From Nevskia sp. (GTDB lineage: Bacteria > Pseudomonadota > Gammaproteobacteria > Nevskiales > Nevskiaceae), in NCBI GenBank assembly GCA_028291645.1, contig JAQGNU010000188.1, positions 1-34,764 of the forward strand: a stretch of DNA of 34,764 bases, written 5' to 3'. How positions within the stretch are numbered: the first letter of the stretch is position 1; each line of letters starts with the position of its first letter. The position numbers and the translations under genes were made by a program. Below the pieces are notes generated by a model. That model was not told where the DNA came from and made no database searches. It saw only the letters and a list, made by a program, of their open reading frames with translations. Positions 27,346-34,764 of this stretch are shown here, piece by piece.

Positions 27346-30300
27346 TTATGCGGGAGTGTCGGCGACCCGGCGCACGCGGAACCAGGCCGCGTACAGCGCC
27401 GGCAGGAAGGTCAGCGTCAGCACCGTCGCGACGATCAGGCCACCCATCAGCGCGGCCGCCATCGGACCGAAAAACACGCTGCGCAGCAAGGGGATGAGTG
27501 CCAATACCGCGGCCGCCGCAGTCAGGATGATCGGCCGGAAACGGCGCACTGCCGACTCGACGATCGCAGTCCAGGGATCGTGTCCGGCCTTGATGTCCTG
27601 CTCGATCTGATCGACCAGGATCACCGCGTTGCGCATGATGATGCCGGCCAGCGCGATGACGCCGAGCAGTGCGACGAAGCCGAACGGCTGGCGCGTGATC
27701 AGCAGTGCCGCGGCGGCGCCGATGATGCCGAGCGGTGCGGTCAGCAGCACCATCACCGTGCGGCCGAAGTGCTGCAGTTGGATCATCAGCAGCAGCAGGA
27801 TCACCACCACCATCTTCGGCATCTGCACGTTGATCGAATCGTTGGCGATCTGGTTCTGCTCGAGTGCGCCGGAGATGTTGATCGAATAGCCGTACGGCAT
27901 CTGTGCGCGCAGGCCATCGAACAGCGGAAAGATCGCGTTGGTGACATCGGGCGCCTGCAGGCCTTCCTGTGTCTCTGCCTGGATGGTGATCGCCGGCAGT
28001 CGCGAACGGCGCCAGATGACGCCATCCTCGAACGCGCGTTGCGCGACGCCGAACTGCGAGAACGGCACCGAGGTGCCGCTCGCGGTCGGCATGTAGGCAT
28101 CCTTCAGGTCACCGAGGCGGTCGCGCTCTTCCAGCGGCTGCCGCGCGACGATGTCGATATTGCGATTGCGCTCGCGATACGTCCCGATGGTGGTGCCGCT
28201 GAGAATGGTCTGGCCGGCGCCGCGCACCTGTTCGCTGGTGATGCCAAGCACGCGCAGCTTGTCCTGATCGATCTGGTCGTGGATCGACAGGATCTTCTCG
28301 TGCCAGTTGTCGTGCACATTGCGCGTCAGCGGACTCGCGGCGACGATCGCCTTGGCCTGGTCCGCATAGAAACGTACCAGTTGCGGATCCGGCCCCTGCA
28401 CGCGGAACTGCACCGGCCAGCCGACCGGCGGACCGTTCGGCAGACGGTCGACCTTAGTGCGCACTTCGGGGAATTCCGTCGCCACCCAGTCGCGCATGCG
28501 CACACGCAGCCGCTCGCGCGCCTTGATGTCTTTCGACAGCACCATGAACTGGCTGAAGTTGACGTGCTGCAGCTCCTGATCCAGCGGCAGGTAAAACCGC
28601 GGACTGCCGTCGCCGACATAGGCGACGTAGTCGGCAACATCGGCATCGGCCGCGAGTTTGGCTTCGAAGCGCTTGGTGACCTCTTCGGTCGCGGCGAAAC
28701 TCGAGCCTTCCGGCAGCCACAGGTCGACCATCAGTTCCAGGCGCGTCGAATCCGGAAAGAACTGCTGCGGGATGAAGCGGAAACTGCCGACGCCGAGCAC
28801 GAAGGCGATCAAGGTCATCACGATGACCTTGCGGCGGTGCTCGACACACCAGTCGAGACCGCGCCGCAGACGCTGATAGAACGGTGTGTGAAACAGATCG
28901 TGTGCACTTTCCGGATGCGCACGCAGCAGCCAGTAACCGATGTAAGGGGTCACGTAAACCGACGCCAGCCAGGAGATCAGCAGCGCCATGCCGACCACGG
29001 CGAACATCGAGAACGTATATTCGCCGGCACTCGACTTGGCTAAGCCCACCGGCAGAAAACCGGCCGCGGTGATCAGCGTGCCGGTCAACATCGGGAACGC
29101 GGTCGAGGTGTACGCGAACGACGCCGCCTTCAGCTTGTCGTAACCCTCTTCGAGTTTGCGCGCCATCATCTCGACCGAGATCATCGCGTCGTCGACCAGC
29201 AGGCCGAGCGCCAGCACCAGCGCGCCGAGCGAGATTTTCTGCAGCTGGATACCGGCCGCCTTCATCGCCAGAAAAGTCACGCCCAGCACCAGCGGAATGG
29301 TCAGCGCAACCACCATGCCGGTGCGTAAGCCGAGTGAGAAGAACGACACCAGCAGCACGATCAGCACCGCTTCCGCCAGCGAACGCACGAAATCGCCGAC
29401 CGCCTCGTGCACCACTTTCGGCTGATCGGTGATCTGCGCAATCTCGATGCCGACCGGGAAACTGCTGCGCAGTTGTTTCAATGCCGTCTGCAATTGTTCG
29501 CCGACCTTGAGCACGTCGGCATCGGACTCCATGACGATGCCGAGCGCCATCGCCTCGCGTCCGCGATGGCGGATCTTGGTGATCGGCGGATCTTCGTAGC
29601 CGCGATAAACCTTGGCGAAATCGCCGAGCCGGAAGGTGCGCGTGCCGACCCTGAAACGCGTCTCCTGAACCTGCTCGACCGAATCGTACTGGCCGCCGAC
29701 GCGTACCGGAATCGCCTGCTGCGCAGTGTTCAGCGTACCCGCAGGCGCGACTGCATTCTGGCCCTTCAGGGCATCCGACAGCTGCGGAAACGTGATGCCG
29801 AGTTCGGCGAACTTCCGATACGAAAATTCGACATAGATTTTCGGGGTCTGCTCGCCGAGCAGATCGACCTTGGTGATACCGGGCACCTGGCCGAGCGCCT
29901 TGCGTGCGGTATCGACGTAGTCGCGCAACTCTTCGTAGGTGAAGCCTTCGGTGTGGAAGGCGTACATCGCAATATAGGTGTCGCCGAATTCGTCATTGAA
30001 GAACGGCCCCTGCACGCCCTGCGGCAGATTGCTCTGGATATCGCCGATCTTCTTGCGCACCTGGTACCAGATGCCCTTCACTTCCTTCGGCGGCGTATCC
30101 TCGCGCAGCACTACGAACACGTTCGATTCGCCCGGCTTCGAGTAGCTCTGCGTGTAGAACAGGTACGGCACGTCGGCAAGCTTTTCCTCGAGCTTGTCGG
30201 TGACCTGCTGTTCCATCTCCTTTGCCGTGGCACCGGGCCAATACGCCCGCATCACCATCACGCGGAAAGTAAAGTCTGGATCTTCGCGCTGGCCCAGGCT

Positions 30301-30414
30301 GATGTAGGCGAATACGCCACTGATGATCAGCAGGCCGATCAGGAAGCGCGTGAACGAGGCATGCTCGATCGCCCAGCGCGAGAGATTGAAGCGTTCGCCG
30401 CGCGGTTCGCTCAT
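27346..30414 (-). CDS. RND efflux permease
   Basis: FTRFLIGLLIISGVFAYISLGQREDPDFTFRVMVMRAYWPGATAKEMEQQVTDKLEEKL; LALGLLVDDAMISVEMMARKLEEG; 1022 aa. Confidence 0.95.
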   Translation of the reverse strand: MSEPRGERFNLSRWAIEHASFTRFLIGLLIISGVFAYISLGQREDPDFTFRVMVMRAYWPGATAKEMEQQVTDKLEEKLADVPYLFYTQSYSKPGESNVFVVLREDTPPKEVKGIWYQVRKKIGDIQSNLPQGVQGPFFNDEFGDTYIAMYAFHTEGFTYEELRDYVDTARKALGQVPGITKVDLLGEQTPKIYVEFSYRKFAELGITFPQLSDALKGQNAVAPAGTLNTAQQAIPVRVGGQYDSVEQVQETRFRVGTRTFRLGDFAKVYRGYEDPPITKIRHRGREAMALGIVMESDADVLKVGEQLQTALKQLRSSFPVGIEIAQITDQPKVVHEAVGDFVRSLAEAVLIVLLVSFFSLGLRTGMVVALTIPLVLGVTFLAMKAAGIQLQKISLGALVLALGLLVDDAMISVEMMARKLEEGYDKLKAASFAYTSTAFPMLTGTLITAAGFLPVGLAKSSAGEYTFSMFAVVGMALLISWLASVYVTPYIGYWLLRAHPESAHDLFHTPFYQRLRRGLDWCVEHRRKVIVMTLIAFVLGVGSFRFIPQQFFPDSTRLELMVDLWLPEGSSFAATEEVTKRFEAKLAADADVADYVAYVGDGSPRFYLPLDQELQHVNFSQFMVLSKDIKARERLRVRMRDWVATEFPEVRTKVDRLPNGPPVGWPVQFRVQGPDPQLVRFYADQAKAIVAASPLTRNVHDNWHEKILSIHDQIDQDKLRVLGITSEQVRGAGQTILSGTTIGTYRERNRNIDIVARQPLEERDRLGDLKDAYMPTASGTSVPFSQFGVAQRAFEDGVIWRRSRLPAITIQAETQEGLQAPDVTNAIFPLFDGLRAQMPYGYSINISGALEQNQIANDSINVQMPKMVVVILLLLMIQLQHFGRTVMVLLTAPLGIIGAAAALLITRQPFGFVALLGVIALAGIIMRNAVILVDQIEQDIKAGHDPWTAIVESAVRRFRPIILTAAAAVLALIPLLRSVFFGPMAAALMGGLIVATVLTLTFLPALYAAWFRVRRVADTPA

Positions 30415-30423
30415 GGCCGGCGA

Positions 30424-31539
30424 CTACTGCGCGACAGCAGTTGCGTTCAACTGGCGCACCTTCTGCGCCGCATGCAACAGCGGCGCACCGGCGGTGACGA
30501 CGATATCGCCCGGCTGCAGACCGCCGCTGATCAATATTTCATTGCCGACGACACCGGCGCTGACGACTTCACGGAACCCGACGGTGCCAGCCTGGGTATC
30601 GAGCACCCAGACACCCGCCTTGCCGTCGTGCTCGATCAGCGCCGGCAGCGGCACGTGGATCAGGTTCGGCAGTCCACTGATCTGGAAGCGCACGCTGGCG
30701 GTCATGCCGTAGCGGATTTCTTCGGACGTCTGCGGCAACGAGACGCGTACCGCATAAGTTCGCGTCGCCGGATCGGCACTGGCGGAGATTTCGCGCACCG
30801 TGCCCTCGTAGGTTTTGCCCGCGGCCGACCACAACGAAACCTGCGCCGCCTGGTTGACGCTGATGCGCCGCACCTGGTCTTCCGGCACGTTGACCGCGAC
30901 TTCGGTTGCGCCACTCCAGGCCAGCGTGGCAACGGTCTGGCCGGCAGCGACCACCTGCCCGGCTTCGGCGGCAATCGACGAGATGCTGCCGTCGTGGTCG
31001 GCATGCAGCAGCGCGTAGTCGACCTGATTGCCGCTCTGGCGCAGCGCCGCCTGCCCGGCTTCGTACTGCGCCTGCGCGGCCTGGAAAATGCTCAGCTGAC
31101 GATCGTAGGCGGACTGACTGATGACGTTCTCGGCAACCAGTTTGCGATCGCGCTCAAGGTCGGCACGCTCGACTTCGAGTTGCGCTTTCTGCGCCGTCAG
31201 ATTGGCGCGGCTGCCGGCCTCGGACAGATTCAGATCCTTCGGATCGAGCCGCGCCAGCACCTGGCCACGCTTGACGCTATCGCCGTCATTGACCAGGCGC
31301 TGCTGAATCTGGCCAGTGACGCGAAAACCCAGATTCGATTCATAGCGCGGCCGCACTTCACCGGCATACGTGTTCTGCAAGGCGACTGCACCGGCTTGCA
31401 CGGTCAGCGTGCGCACCGGACGCACATCTTCCGGCGGCGGCGCCGGCTTGCTGCAGGCCGTCAGGCTTAGCAGCGCGCCGCAGCCGCCCATGGCGAGACG
31501 GCTCAGTCGCAACGATTTCTGAAGATTGTCGTAATTCAT
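30424..31539 (-). CDS. RND efflux periplasmic adaptor lipoprotein
   Basis: LLSLTACSKPAPPPEDVRPVRTLTVQAG lipobox; GQIQQRLVNDGDSVKRGQVLARLDPKDL. Confidence 0.92.
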   Translation of the reverse strand: MNYDNLQKSLRLSRLAMGGCGALLSLTACSKPAPPPEDVRPVRTLTVQAGAVALQNTYAGEVRPRYESNLGFRVTGQIQQRLVNDGDSVKRGQVLARLDPKDLNLSEAGSRANLTAQKAQLEVERADLERDRKLVAENVISQSAYDRQLSIFQAAQAQYEAGQAALRQSGNQVDYALLHADHDGSISSIAAEAGQVVAAGQTVATLAWSGATEVAVNVPEDQVRRISVNQAAQVSLWSAAGKTYEGTVREISASADPATRTYAVRVSLPQTSEEIRYGMTASVRFQISGLPNLIHVPLPALIEHDGKAGVWVLDTQAGTVGFREVVSAGVVGNEILISGGLQPGDIVVTAGAPLLHAAQKVRQLNATAVAQ

Positions 31540-31572
31540 CAGCGCACACCGTTCCCCAAAATCGACCGTCTT

Positions 31573-32172
31573 CTACTTCCCTGTACGCAAGGCTGTCACC
31601 AGAAAATCGGCCATCAGCGCAGCTTGCCGGCCGTGATCCTCGGCGAAGCGCTCGGCCACGATCTGCGGATGGCAGAACGGCACCACCGCGTTGAACACGC
31701 ACCGTGCACGATCCTCGATGTCGCTGCCGGCAAACTCGCCGCTGCGCACGCCGTCTTCGACGATGCTCTGGAAAATCGCGCGCATGCGCTCGCAGTGCGC
31801 ATCGATCACGCTCCACTGCTCAGCCATCGCTTTCGCACAGATTTCGTGGACTTTTGAGTCTTGCAGGTATTGTTCGCAAGTCATCTGATGGCACTCGACC
31901 ACCAGTTTGCGCAAGCGCTCGGCCGCGGGCCGGCGCTCGTGCACGATGTGCTTCGCGAACGTCTCCATGCGCTGCAGGATGACCTCGGTCAGCGCCTCGT
32001 GAATGCCCGTCTTGCTCTCAAAAAAGCGGTAGACGTTGGCTGGCGACATGTCGCACGCAACCGCGATGTCGGCGACGGTGGTCTTGGCATAGCCGTACGC
32101 GCGGAACAGCCGCTCGGCGTGCTCGAGAATCCGATCACGCATGTGCGGCTGTCTGGCAGAGGCGCTTCGCAT
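31573..32172 (-). CDS. TetR/AcrR-family regulator
   Basis: RDRILEHAERLFRAYGYAKTTVADIAVACDMSPANVYRFFESKTGIHEAL. Confidence 0.93.
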   Translation of the reverse strand: MRSASARQPHMRDRILEHAERLFRAYGYAKTTVADIAVACDMSPANVYRFFESKTGIHEALTEVILQRMETFAKHIVHERRPAAERLRKLVVECHQMTCEQYLQDSKVHEICAKAMAEQWSVIDAHCERMRAIFQSIVEDGVRSGEFAGSDIEDRARCVFNAVVPFCHPQIVAERFAEDHGRQAALMADFLVTALRTGK

Positions 32173-32173
32173 A

Positions 32174-32195
32174 TGACGAATTTCATCATTCGTCA
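32174..32195. promoter_or_regulatory. Perfect inverted repeat, candidate TetR autoregulatory operator
   Basis: tgacgaat-ttcatc-attcgtca immediately upstream of the TetR start codon. Confidence 0.65.
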
Positions 32196-32361
32196 GTACG
32201 TGACGTCAAGTCGCCACGATTCACAGCACGGTTCAAGCACGCGCTGAAGCGATCGGTTGACTCGATCCGCGCGCTTCGATTTGGAGACCCACGGCCGGTT
32301 TTGCGCCGCGGCAAGCTGCTAGCTTGGAATCTTCGAGTCTCCTGCAAAGGGCAAGCGTTTC

Positions 32362-33411
32362 ATGGATTCAGCGGTTGATCCCGCGCTGTTCGTGAACTAC
32401 ATCCCGCTGAATGCACTGCAGCCGGAGAGTCAGCGCAACCTCGCGCGCAAGTCCTCGATGCGGCTGATCGAGGCCGGCAGCTACCTGTTCAAAATCGGCG
32501 ATTCCGCAGAGACCGTCATTTTTCTGGTATCCGGCGAGATTCAGCTGGAGGATGCCAGCGGCGCGCAGCTGGCGATCGTTCGTGCCGGCGCAGCCAATTC
32601 GTTCCACCGCATCGCGCACCATCTGCCGCGCCGGGTCACCGCGTACTGCCCGCAGCCGACTTGCGTCATCGCAGTCGATGCGAAGCTGCTCGACGTCATG
32701 CTGACCTGGGATCAGAGCGGCCGCTTCGAAGTGCACGAACTCACCGGCGGCAGACCGGCGCCGGATGGCGACTGGATGACCAAGCTGCTGCAGATGCGCA
32801 TCTTTCAAATGGTGCCGCCCTCCAATCTGCAGGCGATGTTCCTGCGGATGGAGGAAGTGCAGGCAGAACCCGGGCAGTTCATCTTGCGGCAGGGCGAACC
32901 CGGCGATTACTTCTACGTGATCAAGGAAGGGCGCTGCATGGTCACGCGCGAAGCGCCTGGCCAGAAGCCGGTGCGCCTGGCCGAACTCGAATCCGGCTCC
33001 TGCTTCGGCGAAGAGGCGCTGATTTCAGAATCGCAGCGCAATGCCAGCGTGATCATGTTGACGCGCGGCAGACTGATGCGGCTGGCGCAGCGGGATTTCC
33101 ACACCTTGCTGAATGCACCGATCGGCCGGCAACTGAGCCTGCCCGAAGCCGAGCGACAGATCGCGGCTGGTCACGCGAGCTGGCTCGACGTGCGTCTGCC
33201 GAGTGAATTTCAGCGTTTCCATTTGCCGGGCAGCATCAATCTGCCGCTCTACATGCTGCGCTTGAAGTTGGCGACACTGGATCAATCGAAAACCTATATC
33301 GCGGTCTGCGATACCGGGCGGCGCAGTTCGGTCGCGATGTTCGTGCTGTGCCAGAAAGGCTACGACGTTTATCTGTTGCAGAATGGTTTGCCGCAGCAGG
33401 CGGCGAGCTAG
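32362..33411 (+). CDS. Tandem cyclic-nucleotide-binding domain protein with C-terminal rhodanese
   Basis: Two cNMP-like domains (IEAGSYLFKIGDSAETVIFLVSGEIQL; EPGQFILRQGEPGDYFYVIKEGRCMVTRE...GSCFGEEALISESQRNASV) plus rhodanese (WLDVRLPSEFQRFHLPGSINLPLYML, YIAVCDTGRRSSVA). Confidence 0.9.
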   Translation: MDSAVDPALFVNYIPLNALQPESQRNLARKSSMRLIEAGSYLFKIGDSAETVIFLVSGEIQLEDASGAQLAIVRAGAANSFHRIAHHLPRRVTAYCPQPTCVIAVDAKLLDVMLTWDQSGRFEVHELTGGRPAPDGDWMTKLLQMRIFQMVPPSNLQAMFLRMEEVQAEPGQFILRQGEPGDYFYVIKEGRCMVTREAPGQKPVRLAELESGSCFGEEALISESQRNASVIMLTRGRLMRLAQRDFHTLLNAPIGRQLSLPEAERQIAAGHASWLDVRLPSEFQRFHLPGSINLPLYMLRLKLATLDQSKTYIAVCDTGRRSSVAMFVLCQKGYDVYLLQNGLPQQAAS

Positions 33412-33423
33412 CCAAGCGCTGTG

Positions 33424-33777
33424 CTACATCGTGTGCGTCGTGCGATCGATCGGCATGCCGGCGAGAATGGTCTCGATCTTTTTCTGGGTGACGCCGTTGT
33501 CCTGTGTGCTGAACTGCACGCCGATGCCCTGCTGACGCTTGCCTTGCGCACCGTGCGGCGTGATCCAGACAACCTTGCCGGCAACCGGCAGGCGCTCGTT
33601 GCTGTCGAGCAGGGTCAGCAGGATGAACACCTCGTCGCCGAGCTGATATTCCTTGTTGGTCGGAATGAACAGTCCGCCATTCTTGATGAACGACATGTAG
33701 GAAACGTACAGCGCATTCTTGTCCTTGATGTTCAAGGTCAGAATGCCGGGCGAGACCCCACCGGGACGCATCGACAT
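33424..33777 (-). CDS. PilZ-domain protein
   Basis: GILTLNIKDKNALYVSYMSFIKNGGLFIPTNKEYQLGDEVFILLTLLDSNERLPVAGKVVWITP; next to holB. Confidence 0.85.
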   Translation of the reverse strand: MSMRPGGVSPGILTLNIKDKNALYVSYMSFIKNGGLFIPTNKEYQLGDEVFILLTLLDSNERLPVAGKVVWITPHGAQGKRQQGIGVQFSTQDNGVTQKKIETILAGMPIDRTTHTM

Positions 33778-33782
33778 TGGCG

Positions 33783-34763
33783 CTAGCGAATCCTGGCTTG
33801 CATGAGCGGCGATTGTGGCGAACCTGCAGGTGGCGACGCAAGCAGGCGCACCCAGCCGATCAGCATTGCTTCGACCACCAGCTGCGCGCGCGTGTTGGCG
33901 TCGATGCGACGATGCGCATCGTGCAGCTCGTTGGCGAGTTCGGCGACACGCCGCCCGGACAGCTGCAAGCCGCCGACGGCCTGCGCACGCAGACGGTCGA
34001 CCAGCCAGCCCTGGCAGCAGTGCAGGAATTCGATCACGCTTTCGTCGTCGATCGACGCCGCCAGCTTCATCGGATCGCCGCGACCCTGCGCGACGTCGTC
34101 GAGCGCACCACGCCATTCCAGCGCCTGCGGTGCCGCGCCCTGCTCGAGTTGCGCCAGCGCCAGCAGCGGCGCACCGCGTGCCAGCATCAGTGCCGCTTCG
34201 CAGGCCGCAGTACCGGCATCGGGTGCCTGCGTCTGCAACCAACTCAGCGCCATCGACGCGGGCGGGAAACCCAGGCGCAATTGCTGACAACGACTGCGCA
34301 AGGTCGCCGACAGGCTCAGCGCCTGATCGGCGATCAGGAACAGATAGGTGTTCGGCGTCGGCTCTTCGATGGTTTTCAACAGCGCATCCGCCGACGAGCG
34401 ACTCAGATCCTCCGCCGGCGTGATCACCGCCAGCTTGTTGCCCTGGCGATGGCTCACCAAGCCGAGCTTGTCGATCAGACTGCGGACGCCGTCGATGGCA
34501 ATCTCGCGCCGCTTGCTGCCCTTGTCCGGTTCCCAGTGCGTGATGCCGTCCGTACGCTGCAGAGAAACGTTGGCGGCGAGACCGAGATGACCATCGAGCG
34601 TCAGCAGATGCGCGTCCGGATGTCCGCCCGACAGCAGCATCTTGCAACTGTTGCAGCTGCCACAGGCACTGTCGCCGGCCTTCACTTCGCACAACAGTGC
34701 GGCGACCAGCGCGGCGATCAGCGGACGCTTGCCGACCCCGCGCGGACCCGACACCAGCCAAGC
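33783..34763 (-). CDS. holB: DNA polymerase III delta' subunit (5' end outside window)
   Basis: AWLVSGPRGVGKRPLIAALVAALLC (P-loop), CGSCNSCKMLLSGGHPD (Zn module), KLAVITPAEDLSRSSADALLKTIEEPTPNTYLFLI. Confidence 0.93.
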   Translation of the reverse strand, partial: AWLVSGPRGVGKRPLIAALVAALLCEVKAGDSACGSCNSCKMLLSGGHPDAHLLTLDGHLGLAANVSLQRTDGITHWEPDKGSKRREIAIDGVRSLIDKLGLVSHRQGNKLAVITPAEDLSRSSADALLKTIEEPTPNTYLFLIADQALSLSATLRSRCQQLRLGFPPASMALSWLQTQAPDAGTAACEAALMLARGAPLLALAQLEQGAAPQALEWRGALDDVAQGRGDPMKLAASIDDESVIEFLHCCQGWLVDRLRAQAVGGLQLSGRRVAELANELHDAHRRIDANTRAQLVVEAMLIGWVRLLASPPAGSPQSPLMQARIR

Positions 34764-34764
34764 A

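Noticed and set aside
27580-29043. 487-aa plus-strand ORF
   Set aside because: Antisense to the second RND permease; HDQ-rich shadow translation.
29407-31470. 687-aa plus-strand ORF
   Set aside because: Antisense to the RND permease and adaptor genes; composition dominated by R/A/H/Q/D, typical of a GC-rich shadow ORF.

Overview
The window reads as a GC-rich gammaproteobacterial chromosome segment (taxon inferred from gene content only). Positions 1-3828 form an accessory region: the downstream end of an integron gene-cassette array. It has four intact attC sites, one attC split by an IS3-family element, and one attC right half abutting the end of a second, divergent IS3-family element. No integrase gene is visible, so intI is either left of the window or absent (CALIN). 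The five cassettes encode three small membrane proteins, a barstar-like protein, and a 118-aa protein that resembles a free-standing domain IV of translation elongation factor G. The rest (3900-34764) is mostly ordinary chromosome: a Baeyer-Villiger-type monooxygenase, an SDR, a decayed IS1380-like transposase remnant, a REP-like inverted pair, a periplasmic methyltransferase-fold protein, an ECF sigma factor with a C-terminal SnoaL-like extension, a WS/DGAT acyltransferase, two hotdog thioesterases with a TetR regulator, a FadI-like thiolase, two RND efflux systems each next to a TetR gene and candidate operators, a DedA-rhodanese fusion, a PII protein, a class I FBP aldolase, a cNMP-rhodanese fusion, a PilZ protein and partial holB. 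The two strongest leads are (1) the cassette-borne solo EF-G domain IV protein and (2) evidence that an IS3-family clade targets attC sites.
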